64,000 nucleotides of DNA from Ruegeria lacuscaerulensis (lineage in GTDB: Bacteria; Pseudomonadota; Alphaproteobacteria; Rhodobacterales; Rhodobacteraceae), in NCBI RefSeq assembly GCF_013031245.1, contig NZ_WPZL01000010.1, positions 62,001 through 126,000 on the forward strand, written 5' to 3'. The notes beneath the pieces are model-generated. The model was given only the letters and a program-made list of their open reading frames with translations, searched no databases and had not been told where the DNA came from. The number at the start of each line of letters is the position of its first letter. Position 1 is the first letter of the stretch. Below, one piece after another: positions 27,277 to 35,317 of this stretch. The translations under genes and the position numbers were made by a program.

Positions 27277-28005
27277 TTGTCCGTGGAATTGTCCATCCTA
27301 ATGCTCGCGATCTGTTTGGGTGCAATGCTTCAGGTTGGGATCGGCATCGGTTTCAGCATTGTCGCTGGTCCGCCGATGATGATCCTGTTGGGCACCGCGA
27401 CCGCTGTCCCGGTCCTGTTGCTATTGAACACCATCGTGTCAGCAGTGGCGACTGACTGGCGCATTCTCACTGAAGAGCGAAAAACCATATCTACGGCAGT
27501 CTCGGGGTGTCTGGTTGGCGTGGTACTCGGATTGGCCATTTACCCCATGCTGAGCGAACCCTTTGTGCTGGCATTGACCGGTTGCCTGTTGCTGATCGGA
27601 CTGTTGACGACCCTTGTCCCGACGCATGCCGTAATCGGCACATCGGGTTTTGCGGCGGTCTCGGGATTATCTGGTTTGGCGACGGTCTGGGCCGCAACTC
27701 CGGGGCCTCTTATGGTGTTTGGGTTGATTGCAAAAGGTCGTTCGGCTCGCGCGGTTGCAAGATTGGTTCAACCCATTGCCCTCGTGGCGTATGGGATCGC
27801 GTTTCTGTTGCACAGCCTGTCAGACTGGCAATCCATCCCGCTGGGACTACAGCTTTGGGCCTTCGTCGGGGTAACGACAATCGGCAGCTTATGCGGTCGT
27901 GCCGCTCGTCCTTACCTGCCACAATCCCTCATCAAAACCGCAATTCGGGTAATTTCCCTTGTGGCTTGCTATGTTCTCTTCCAACGCGCCTATGTGATGG
28001 CGTAA
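27277..28005 (+). CDS. TauE/SafE-family anion exporter
   Basis: 242-residue membrane protein with about seven or eight hydrophobic segments and two internal repeats, starting at TTG 27277 (GTG 27283 is an alternative). GIGIGFSIVAGPPMMILLGT, SGFAAVSGLSGLATVWAATP GPLMVFGL and CGRAARPYLP fit the TauE/SafE family. Family members export sulfite, sulfoacetate or other anions. Next to a lyase of the D-cysteine desulfhydrase/cysteate sulfo-lyase superfamily it could remove sulfite released during catabolism. That link is inferred. Confidence 0.8.
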   Translation: MSVELSILMLAICLGAMLQVGIGIGFSIVAGPPMMILLGTATAVPVLLLLNTIVSAVATDWRILTEERKTISTAVSGCLVGVVLGLAIYPMLSEPFVLALTGCLLLIGLLTTLVPTHAVIGTSGFAAVSGLSGLATVWAATPGPLMVFGLIAKGRSARAVARLVQPIALVAYGIAFLLHSLSDWQSIPLGLQLWAFVGVTTIGSLCGRAARPYLPQSLIKTAIRVISLVACYVLFQRAYVMA

Positions 28006-28018
28006 CTCCAATGGGCGG

Positions 28019-29032
28019 ATGATGACTCAAAACGATATTTTGGCCAGGTTTCCCAGGGCCCAGTTCATGTCCGGTGCGACACCACTGGAGCGGCTTGACA
28101 GGTTGTCCGAAGAGCTTGGGATCGATCTCTGGCTGAAACGCGATGACCTGACAGGGCTTGGATTCGGTGGCAATAAAACAAGACAACTTGAGTTTTATTT
28201 CGGCGATGCACTGGCACAAGGCGCAGATACAGTCCTGATCACCGGTGCGGTTCAGTCAAACTTTGTTCGTTCCGCCGCCGCGGCGGCCGCGCGGCTGGGT
28301 ATGAAGGCTGTTCTTCAGCTTGAAGAGCGTGTCCCGAACATGGGGCCGGAATACTACAAGTCCGGAAATGTGCTACTGGCCAAAATCTTGGGCGCAGAGC
28401 ACATGAGCTACCCTGTTGGTGAGGACGAGGCTGGCGCGGACGCCGCGCTGCATGCGCGCGCTGATGAGTTGAAGGAGCAAGGACGTAAGCCTTACGTCAT
28501 TCATCTGGGGCTGAACCATCCACCACTTGGCGCACTTGGCTATGTCGCTGCAGGTCAGGAACTGTGCAAGCAGATGCAGGATTTTGATACCGCAGTCGTC
28601 CCATCCGGCAGCGGCGCGACGCATGGTGGTCTTCTTACCGGGATAGCGTTGTCGACGGTGCCCGCTCAGGTATTCGGAGTTTGCGTTCGACGGGACACCG
28701 AAAATCAGCGGACGCGCATGACCGTCGTATTGCAAAAGCTAGCGGACATGCTGAGCATCGATCCCGGTTTGTTACTGGAAAAAATAGAAGTTTGGGATGG
28801 CGCGCTGGCGCCGGGATACGGCCAAATAGGCCCGAAGACGCAATCGGCGCTGGAAAAGATGGCCCAGACCGAAGGTATATTCCTCGATCCTGTCTATTCT
28901 GCAAAAACGTTCGCCGGGCTTCTGGATATCGTTCGAGAAGGACAAATCAAACCAGGGCAGAAAGTCGTCATGATCCATACCGGCGGGTTGCCGGCTTTGT
29001 TTGGTTATCAGAACGAACTGACGCACAATTAA
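28019..29032 (+). CDS. D-cysteine desulfhydrase/ACC-deaminase-family PLP lyase
   Basis: 337-residue fold-type II PLP enzyme. LGIDLWLKRDDLTGLGFGGNKTRQLEF carries the expected Schiff-base lysine (GGNKTR). VPSGSGATHGGLLTG and VMIHTGGLPALFGYQ complete the cofactor site. The usual QSNH or QSNQ motif is QSNF here, so the residue after the conserved Ser-Asn differs from classical D-cysteine desulfhydrase, cysteate sulfo-lyase (CuyA) and ACC deaminase. It is the last gene of the operon, after a TauE-like exporter, and a strong terminator follows. It probably eliminates a beta-substituent (thiol, sulfite or similar) from an imported amino acid. Confidence 0.82.
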   Translation: MMTQNDILARFPRAQFMSGATPLERLDRLSEELGIDLWLKRDDLTGLGFGGNKTRQLEFYFGDALAQGADTVLITGAVQSNFVRSAAAAAARLGMKAVLQLEERVPNMGPEYYKSGNVLLAKILGAEHMSYPVGEDEAGADAALHARADELKEQGRKPYVIHLGLNHPPLGALGYVAAGQELCKQMQDFDTAVVPSGSGATHGGLLTGIALSTVPAQVFGVCVRRDTENQRTRMTVVLQKLADMLSIDPGLLLEKIEVWDGALAPGYGQIGPKTQSALEKMAQTEGIFLDPVYSAKTFAGLLDIVREGQIKPGQKVVMIHTGGLPALFGYQNELTHN

Positions 29033-29048
29033 GGACCCGAGAATGAGT

Positions 29049-29082
29049 AAACCCACATGACTACAAAAGGTCATGTGGGTTT
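29049..29082. terminator. Bidirectional intrinsic terminator between convergent operons
   Basis: AAACCCACATGAC-TACAAAAG-GTCATGTGGGTTT forms a perfect 13-bp stem with A-tracts on one side and T-tracts on the other. It separates the convergent lyase gene (ending 29032) and RidA gene (ending 29120), so it can stop transcription from both sides. Confidence 0.88.
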
Positions 29083-29119
29083 GCTCCTGTCAAATTCCTG
29101 AAATCCTGATTGTTCCAGC

Positions 29120-29464
29120 TCAGTCGTAGGCGGCAGTTACAATCATCTCGACCTTCAGCACATCACGTGCCAGTTTGGCTTCGCCGCAGGCGCGAGCCGG
29201 TGCATGTCCTTCAGGCACCCAGGCATCCCAAACCTCATTCATCTCGGCAAAGTCCGCCATGTCGGCCAGCCAGATTACACATTGCAATATCCGGGTTTTA
29301 TCGCTGCCCGCCTTGGCAAGAAGGTCTTCGACCTTAGCCAGAATGTCGCGTGTCTGGTCTGCGACAGAGGCCGCGTCAGAGGTCTGGCCACACAGGTAAG
29401 CGGTGCCGTTATGTTTGACGATCCGGCTCATGCGTTGGCCGGTTTCGATACGAGTGATCGTCAT
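29120..29464 (-). CDS. RidA-family enamine/imine deaminase
   Basis: 114-residue RidA/YjgF protein ([57 protein letters not shown]). The start at 29464 follows GGAGACATCCACC. It is the last gene of a minus-strand operon after a three-subunit amino-acid or opine dehydrogenase. That enzyme would release an imine, and RidA would hydrolyse it to a keto acid, a common pairing. It is distinct from the RidA at 15504-15905. Confidence 0.88.
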   Translation of the reverse strand: MTITRIETGQRMSRIVKHNGTAYLCGQTSDAASVADQTRDILAKVEDLLAKAGSDKTRILQCVIWLADMADFAEMNEVWDAWVPEGHAPARACGEAKLARDVLKVEMIVTAAYD

Positions 29465-29479
29465 GGTGGATGTCTCCTG

Positions 29480-30595
29480 TTAAAGGACCTTGCGGTCAAA
29501 GCGGTCGATACGAAGAGGCGATAAATCGAAACGGCTTTGTCCACCAGTCACCAAATCGGCCATGACCTGTCCGACCACGGGGCCCATCTGAAAACCGTGC
29601 GCAGAAAAGCCGAAAGCGTGGAAGGCACGGGCAGCATTCACAGCGGGTCCGATGACCGGCAGGTTGTCCGGCATGTATGCCTCCAGCCCCGCCCACATCC
29701 GGTTGATGCTGGCCTTGCGCATGATCGGAAAGAACTCGGCCGCGGTCCGGCACGCAGCAGCCAGTTTCGAATAGTCCAACCGGGTTCGATCGTTGGCGCG
29801 ATCTGCAAACCCTTTGGCACCGCCTCCGATCAGGACCGTACCATTCTCAAACTGCTTAAAGCTGAGTTGGCGGCTGACTGCACCAACCACCGGTTTGGCA
29901 AAATGCGGCATCCGGGCCGTGATCATCAGCATGGGTGCCGCGTGGCTTAGCGGTACGTTGTCCCCGATCATCAAGGCGATCCGGTCCGCCCAGGCACCCG
30001 CACAATTGACCACAGTTTCGGCCTCGTATCGTTGCTTCCGACCTTGTGCCAGCCATGTGTTTCCAATCCGTCTGAGCCCTAGCACTTCTTCGCCTTCAAT
30101 TACTTGTGCGCCCAGTGTTTCGGCCGCTCGGCGAAAGGCAGCGGTGGCCTTGTAGGGGATCGCATAGCCATCCAATTCCGAGATCACGCCGCCCACGCAT
30201 TCGGGGTTCACATGCGGTAGGCGCCCGATCAGCTCGGTCCGGTCGATGATACGTTCATGCGTGTATCCCGCCGCGCGCATCTTGTCCTCGCGCGCCCGCA
30301 GGGTGTCCAGGTCCACCTCATTCACGGCAATGTTAATCAGGGCCTGACGGCGAAAGCCTGTCTCGTGACCCAATTCCTCATCCAGACTTTGCCACATTTC
30401 CATCGACATCTTGGACAGCGGCACTTCTGCCATGTCGCGGCCCAACAGACGCACGCCACCGGCATTGACACCCGAGGCATGACGCCCGGCATAATCCTTC
30501 TCGACCACGATCACAGATACGCCCCTGCGCGCCAGATGGAAGGCCGTGGCGCAGCCCTGTATCCCGCCGCCTATGACAAGAACATCCGCCTTCAT
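29480..30595 (-). CDS. HcnC/opine-oxidase beta-like FAD oxidoreductase
   Basis: 371-residue DAO-family flavoprotein. N-terminal FAD motif ADVLVIGGGIQGCATAFHLA, then GVNAGGVRLLGRDMAEVPLS, and C-terminal MWAGLEAYMPDNLPVIGPA and FGFSAHGFQMGPVVGQVMAD. It forms the catalytic beta subunit of heterotrimeric dehydrogenases such as opine oxidase, D-hydroxyproline dehydrogenase and hydrogen cyanide synthase. Its start overlaps the stop of the preceding alpha-subunit gene (ATGA), indicating obligate co-translation. It is probably attached to the membrane side and passes electrons to quinone. Substrate unknown; not expected to make cyanide, since many such complexes oxidise secondary amines. Confidence 0.85.
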   Translation of the reverse strand: MKADVLVIGGGIQGCATAFHLARRGVSVIVVEKDYAGRHASGVNAGGVRLLGRDMAEVPLSKMSMEMWQSLDEELGHETGFRRQALINIAVNEVDLDTLRAREDKMRAAGYTHERIIDRTELIGRLPHVNPECVGGVISELDGYAIPYKATAAFRRAAETLGAQVIEGEEVLGLRRIGNTWLAQGRKQRYEAETVVNCAGAWADRIALMIGDNVPLSHAAPMLMITARMPHFAKPVVGAVSRQLSFKQFENGTVLIGGGAKGFADRANDRTRLDYSKLAAACRTAAEFFPIMRKASINRMWAGLEAYMPDNLPVIGPAVNAARAFHAFGFSAHGFQMGPVVGQVMADLVTGGQSRFDLSPLRIDRFDRKVL

Positions 30596-31989
30596 TCAGC
30601 AGCCTCCGCCTGAACGGCGCCATACCGGCTCAATTCATCCAGCGTCAGCAAGCGCTGTGGGCTGCGCAAGCGGTAATATCCTACTGTTTCCGGATTCTCG
30701 CCGCGCCATTTTGCCAGTAACCCGGCCACCACGTGACCACATTGCCGACCCTGACACGGCCCCATTCCGCAGCGGGTCAGTGATTTCAGTGCATTCGGGT
30801 CACGCGCGCCCTGTTCGAACCCCTTTCGCAGATCGTCCAGGGATTGCTCTTCACAACGGCAGACCAGTGTTTCCGGGTCGCGCGGCAGGCGCAACGCATC
30901 GGTTGGGTGATAGAGGCAATCAATGAAACGTCGAAACGGTTTCAGGGAAGACAAATAGGACAGGTCTTTGTCCGCTTTTTGATCACGCTCGACCTGCGAC
31001 AAATGGCCAAGGCGGTTAAGGATATTCAGCGCGACCAGCCGACCCGCAGCCTGTGCACCATCGGCACCGACAATGCCCGCGCTATCGCCTGCCACTGACA
31101 CGTGTGCAATCGAGCTTTGACCGAAGTCATCAACGGAAACCTGCCAGCACATTTGCTCAGGATTCCAGTGGTGGTCCAGATCCATCGCCCGCGTCATGTT
31201 CAGGTTAGGCTGCACGCCATGGTGCAGAAATACAGTGTCGGCGGCGATCTCGTGATGTTTGCCTGTCGCGACAAACCTGACCCCTTCGGCCTTATTGCCA
31301 CCGATCACCTCAAGCCGTTCAGCAAATTGATGGACCGCGACACCCGAGGCGCGGATTTCCCGCAGCAAAGACAAGCCTTTACTCAGCTGCCTGATATGCC
31401 CCAACGCCCGGAACATTTGTGGCGCAGCATCAAAATAGTGCCGCCGAGGCGTCGTATCGACCAAAGCCGCCACAGGCACTCCAAGGCGCAGGTACTGCGC
31501 CACGATCAGATAGAGCAACGGGCCGGAACCAGCAAAAACCGCTCCTTCGGCCACAACCGCATCTGACTTCAGCATCACTTGCGCCGCACCGGCAGTCATA
31601 ACGCCGGGCTTTGTCCACCCGGGGATCGGCATGGGCCTTTCCATGGCACCGGGACAAAGCAGCATTTCACGGCAGCGTAATTCTCGCGTGTCGCCCTCGT
31701 GTGAAAAGAGAATGCGACCGTCATCGCCCAGATGCCACGCGTCCGCGCCAGCGAAATGCGCAGCACCAGATTCTTCAAATCTGGAAATCAGTGCCGCCCC
31801 TGAACTATAGTCAGAACCGAGGGCCGCTACATCCGGAACCGGGCTGTTCGCGGCCGAGCGGAATACCTGCCCCCCTGCCCTTGGCGCACGGTCCAGAACC
31901 GCCACTTGAACGCCCGCGCGCGCCAGCACTATGGCGGCGGACATGCCTGCCGGGCCTGCCCCTACAATCGCGCAATCAAAGGCCTGCAT
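30592..31989 (-). CDS. HcnB/opine-oxidase alpha-like FAD/NAD(P)-fold oxidoreductase with BFD-like [2Fe-2S] domain
   Basis: 465 residues from the start at 31989. The N-terminal dinucleotide fold is CAIVGAGPAGMSAAIVLARA, and there is a second fold at GAVFAGSGPLLYLIVAQYL. The C-terminal domain has LVCRCEEQSLDDL and LKSLTRCGMGPCQGRQCG, the CxC and CxxxxC pattern of bacterioferritin-associated-ferredoxin-like [2Fe-2S] domains. It is the middle subunit of the HcnABC-type complex. It overlaps the small ferredoxin-like gene by 14 bp upstream and the beta-subunit gene downstream. Confidence 0.85.
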   Translation of the reverse strand: MQAFDCAIVGAGPAGMSAAIVLARAGVQVAVLDRAPRAGGQVFRSAANSPVPDVAALGSDYSSGAALISRFEESGAAHFAGADAWHLGDDGRILFSHEGDTRELRCREMLLCPGAMERPMPIPGWTKPGVMTAGAAQVMLKSDAVVAEGAVFAGSGPLLYLIVAQYLRLGVPVAALVDTTPRRHYFDAAPQMFRALGHIRQLSKGLSLLREIRASGVAVHQFAERLEVIGGNKAEGVRFVATGKHHEIAADTVFLHHGVQPNLNMTRAMDLDHHWNPEQMCWQVSVDDFGQSSIAHVSVAGDSAGIVGADGAQAAGRLVALNILNRLGHLSQVERDQKADKDLSYLSSLKPFRRFIDCLYHPTDALRLPRDPETLVCRCEEQSLDDLRKGFEQGARDPNALKSLTRCGMGPCQGRQCGHVVAGLLAKWRGENPETVGYYRLRSPQRLLTLDELSRYGAVQAEAAE

Positions 31990-32287
31990 CGCTCGCCTCG
32001 GAGTCTTCTGCAATATGTTGAGTGGTGACGTTCATACCTTCCGACACACGTCTCAGGCAGGCTTGCTGATTTGGAAGCCCGTCGATGTTCACCATGCATT
32101 CGAAACAGACACCCATCGCGCAATACGCGCTGCGCGCATCGCCTGACAGTGCTGCTTTACGGGTCTCGACCTGGCCGCTGACTGCCATGGCGGACCACAC
32201 GGTCTGGCCCTCGCGCGCGGCCACTTGCTGGCCATTAATGGTCAGCGTCACCCGGTCGCGATTGTGATCTTGCAAGGATCTGAACAT
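31976..32287 (-). CDS. HcnA-like small [2Fe-2S] subunit
   Basis: 103-residue ferredoxin-like subunit. ATG 32287 follows GGAGA, and the product begins MFRSLQDHNRDRVTLTINGQ. The cluster ligands are in YCAMGVCFECMVNIDG, with a fourth cysteine in NQQACLRRV (C-x4-C-x2-C...C). It transfers electrons within the three-subunit amine or opine dehydrogenase. A stem-loop lies between the upstream TRAP receptor gene and this gene. Confidence 0.85.
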   Translation of the reverse strand: MFRSLQDHNRDRVTLTINGQQVAAREGQTVWSAMAVSGQVETRKAALSGDARSAYCAMGVCFECMVNIDGLPNQQACLRRVSEGMNVTTQHIAEDSEASDAGL

Positions 32288-32310
32288 TAGAGATTCTCCG
32301 TCGGAATACA

Positions 32311-32342
32311 GGGCAAGGCGCTGGGAAGAGCACGCCTTGCCC
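32311..32342 (-). promoter_or_regulatory. Stem-loop after TRAP receptor gene
   Basis: GGGCAAGGCG and CGCCTTGCCC form a perfect 10-bp stem with a 12-nt loop, 11 bp downstream of the receptor stop and 24 bp before the dehydrogenase small-subunit start. No U-run follows on the minus strand, so it looks like an mRNA-stabilising or partial processing element rather than a full terminator. Confidence 0.65.
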
Positions 32343-32352
32343 AGGTTCAGGG

Positions 32353-33345
32353 TTATTCGCCGATCTGGTCGAGAATGCCCTGACCCCAATCCGGACCAAC
32401 GTCCTGCAGGACCTGCGGCCAGACTTGTGCGCGCACATGGGCAGCGGTGGCGGCAAGTTCTTCATCCGTCAGCGAAACGATCGTAGCCCCGTTGTCGGCC
32501 AGCTTTTGTTCAAATGCGCCCTGATCGGCCTCGGCTGTTTCCCAACGCGTGGCTTCGAACTCCAGCGCGGCTGTTTCCAACGCAGCCCGATCTTCGTCAC
32601 TCATGTCGGCCAACGTGCCCGAATTGATGATCATGTACCAAACTTCGAAATGCGTATTGACGGGTACATATGACGTGGTCACATCGCGGAACGAAGCATA
32701 ATACCCCTCGGCCCCCGACCCGACGACGCCGTCAACAACGCCGGTTTGCACCGCTGTAAACGCTTCCGAGAACGGGATCGGCGACGAGATATAACCCAGA
32801 GCGTCAGCAGTCAGCTGGAAGCTCTTGATGCCGGGCACACGCACCTTGATGCCCTTGGCAGAGGTCGGATCGCCCGGGTTCACCGCGTCGGTGTTCAGCG
32901 CAACGCCGCCAAAATAGACCGGATAGGCTGCCAGCATGGTGATGTCCTGCTTGGCATAAAGATCCTTCATCGCACCGTGAATCGCACCGCCGGGGCCGTA
33001 AATCTCTTTCGCCTCAGCCCAGTTTGCAGCAACGTAGGGGAATGCCGAGATCTGCATGCGGCGATCAACAGCAGTGGCAGCGGGTTGCACGGCCATGTCG
33101 ATAGCTCCGACCGAGATACGCTCCTGAACCGAGGTATAGTCTCCTAGCGCCGAAGCCGGGAACAGGTTCAGTTCAACCGAGCCATCCGTCGCGGTCTTCA
33201 ACTCGTCCGCAAAGGCGCGCAGTTCGTTGTCGATTGTTGCGCCTTGGGGGCGGATATGGCTGATCTTCAGCGTATCCGCAGCAGCGATACCGGCGGATGC
33301 CACAACGGCAGCGGCCATACAGGTGGATTTCAGAAAGTTCATCAT
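32353..33345 (-). CDS. DctP-type TRAP solute-binding protein
   Basis: 330 residues with signal peptide MMNFLKSTCMAAAVVASAGI AAA. DTLKISHIRPQGATIDNELR, NLFPASALGDYTSVQERIS and KIKVRVPG-like GIKVRVPGIKSFQLTADALG match the DctP fold, including the arginine segment that binds the ligand carboxylate. GGAGGAG precedes the start. It is encoded after the DctQ and DctM genes and before the dehydrogenase subunits. The ligand is probably the secondary amine or opine oxidised by that enzyme; inferred. Confidence 0.9.
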   Translation of the reverse strand: MMNFLKSTCMAAAVVASAGIAAADTLKISHIRPQGATIDNELRAFADELKTATDGSVELNLFPASALGDYTSVQERISVGAIDMAVQPAATAVDRRMQISAFPYVAANWAEAKEIYGPGGAIHGAMKDLYAKQDITMLAAYPVYFGGVALNTDAVNPGDPTSAKGIKVRVPGIKSFQLTADALGYISSPIPFSEAFTAVQTGVVDGVVGSGAEGYYASFRDVTTSYVPVNTHFEVWYMIINSGTLADMSDEDRAALETAALEFEATRWETAEADQGAFEQKLADNGATIVSLTDEELAATAAHVRAQVWPQVLQDVGPDWGQGILDQIGE

Positions 33346-33381
33346 GGATAAGTCTCCTCCGTGAGTGATGAAATGGGCGGC

Positions 33382-34680
33382 TTAGTAGCCAAAGAAGCGG
33401 GGCAGCCACATCGACAGGTCCGGCCAGAAACTGGTCAGGAACACGACGGGCAGATAGCCGAGCAGGATCAGGGTCATGGCGGGGCGGATCACTTTAGTGA
33501 CCGGCACCTGACCGATGCGCGCGCCCAGATAGAGGATCGAGGCATAGGGGGGTGTCACACCCCCCATGGCGGTGTTGACCCCCATGATCGCAGCAAACTG
33601 GATCGGGCTGACGCCGATGGCCTGCATCAGCGGCAGCAAGAGCGGCGCGATCAGGATGATGGCGGTGACGTCATTGACAACCATCCCGACGAGAAACAGC
33701 AGGATGTTGATCAGCACCAGCAGCAGCACTTTGTTTTCGGTCACCGAAAAGATCGCCTGCACGATGGCTTGCGGTATGCTTTCCAGTACGAACATCTGGC
33801 TGAGGATCATCGAGAACAGGATCATCAGCATGATCGCCCCGACCGAAGTGGCTGCTTCTCTTCCTGCGCCTAAAAAGGTGCGTACATCCAATCCTTTGTA
33901 GATCAGGAATCCTACCGGGATTGCATAGATAACCGCCACCGCGGCCGCCTCGGTGGGGGTCATGATGCCACCATAGATACCACCCAGAATGATCACCGGC
34001 ATCAGCAAAGCAGGCGTGGCCTTGAATCCGCGCTGGGTTGCTTCGGTCATGAAGGCCGAGCCTTTGAGCGGTTCGTTCAGTTGCAGGGGGAACCTGCGGG
34101 CCATCCGGATGTTGACCGCTGAAAAACTGGCCATGATCAGCAGGCCGGGCCCCAGTGTCGCCAGGAAGCAGGCCAGGATCGACGTATCCGTCACCCAGCC
34201 ATAAACGATCATTGTCACGGAAGGTGGGATCAGCAGGCCCAGAAGCGATGCATTTGCGATCAACGCCGTCGCGTATTCGCGGGGATAGCCTTGTTTCTCC
34301 ATCTCAGGGATCAGCAGAGGACCGATCGCGGCGACACCGGTTAAGCCCGAACCAGAGATAGCTCCGATCAGGGCGCAGGACACGGTGGCCACAACGCCCA
34401 GACCTCCGCGCAGGTGACCGATGAAGATGTTCACGAAGTTCAGCAGACTTGCCGCAATACCCGATACGGACATGATCGTACCGGCAAGAACAAACAGCGG
34501 AATGGCCAGCAGCACCGGATTTCCAAGCTGCTGGAACCCCCACAGCATATTGCCCTTCATGACTACGTCTCCGGCGAAATACATCACCATCAGACCCGCA
34601 CCGAAACAGTACGGCAGCGGAACGCCAAGCGTCAGCAGGATGACCAGAACCAGTACGGCGAAAAGCGCAATCTCGATCAT
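33382..34680 (-). CDS. dctM: TRAP transporter large permease (DctM)
   Basis: 432-residue permease of about 12 helices (MIEIALFAVLVLVILLTLGV, GAISGSGLTGVAAIGPLLIP, LLIPPSVTMIVYGWVTDTS, GVNTAMGGVTPPYASILYLG). Two inverted repeats with the SGSG/GxTPP hairpin motifs are visible. Its start overlaps the DctQ stop (ATGA). It drives secondary uptake of the ligand bound by the DctP-type protein encoded downstream. Confidence 0.92.
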   Translation of the reverse strand: MIEIALFAVLVLVILLTLGVPLPYCFGAGLMVMYFAGDVVMKGNMLWGFQQLGNPVLLAIPLFVLAGTIMSVSGIAASLLNFVNIFIGHLRGGLGVVATVSCALIGAISGSGLTGVAAIGPLLIPEMEKQGYPREYATALIANASLLGLLIPPSVTMIVYGWVTDTSILACFLATLGPGLLIMASFSAVNIRMARRFPLQLNEPLKGSAFMTEATQRGFKATPALLMPVIILGGIYGGIMTPTEAAAVAVIYAIPVGFLIYKGLDVRTFLGAGREAATSVGAIMLMILFSMILSQMFVLESIPQAIVQAIFSVTENKVLLLVLINILLFLVGMVVNDVTAIILIAPLLLPLMQAIGVSPIQFAAIMGVNTAMGGVTPPYASILYLGARIGQVPVTKVIRPAMTLILLGYLPVVFLTSFWPDLSMWLPRFFGY

Positions 34681-35171
34681 TTCAGGCTTCCTTCAATGGC
34701 GGGTTCGGCAACTGGGGAGAACAGAGCACGCAGATGCATCAGCAGATGCCAGGCGGTGAAGATCATCATCAGGACCAACCCGACAAACAAAGCGACATCG
34801 ACATAGAAGGTCGGCAGGTACAGCGTCGGACTCTCGCGCCAGACACGCATCGAGTACGTGGTGAAGTCCCAGGCCCAGGAGGTCAGCCAGATACCTACGA
34901 TCAGGCTGATGACCTCACCTATGACCGCCAGAACCTGATGCTGGCGCTCGGTGGACAGAAAGATTTCCAGCACATTGGCGCGGATATGCGTGTTCTCGCG
35001 CGAGGCATTGACCGCCCCCAGCATGTACAGCCACAAAGTGGGGTAAAGCAGACTTTCCTCCAGCCCCATGACCGGAATTTCCAGCACATAGCGCGTGATC
35101 ACCTGCACGAATTGCCCAAGAGCAACCAGGCAGATCAGGATTGTCAGCAGGACACTTGCAAAGCGTGTCAT
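34677..35171 (-). CDS. dctQ: TRAP transporter small permease (DctQ)
   Basis: 164-residue four-helix subunit: FASVLLTILICLVALGQFVQ, YVLEIPVMGLEESLLYPTLW, QVLAVIGEVISLIVGIWLTS and FYVDVALFVGLVLMMIFTAW. It is the first gene of the minus-strand operon and is divergent from a LysR gene 146 bp away. The operon order QMP, then three dehydrogenase subunits, then RidA indicates uptake coupled to oxidation. Confidence 0.9.
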   Translation of the reverse strand: MTRFASVLLTILICLVALGQFVQVITRYVLEIPVMGLEESLLYPTLWLYMLGAVNASRENTHIRANVLEIFLSTERQHQVLAVIGEVISLIVGIWLTSWAWDFTTYSMRVWRESPTLYLPTFYVDVALFVGLVLMMIFTAWHLLMHLRALFSPVAEPAIEGSLK

Positions 35172-35317
35172 TTCCCCCCTCCGTCATAGCGAATGCAGGC
35201 GGTGCATTCTTGGAGAGCAAAATCACGGGCCGGGATCATCAAGTCAAAACGATTAAATTGATTGTGGAATAGAGTTACTTTATATGATGAGGAAAAGATG
35301 AGGATTAACAACAGCGC

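Noticed and set aside
28019-29032. Calling the PLP lyase CuyA (cysteate sulfo-lyase)
   Set aside because: The TauE neighbour is suggestive, but the QSNF motif and overall sequence differ from the CuyA pattern I know, so only the family is assigned.
29480-32287. Calling the three-subunit enzyme hydrogen cyanide synthase
   Set aside because: HcnABC homologues are mostly opine, proline or hydroxyproline dehydrogenases; the TRAP, RidA and NocR-like context favours amine oxidation.
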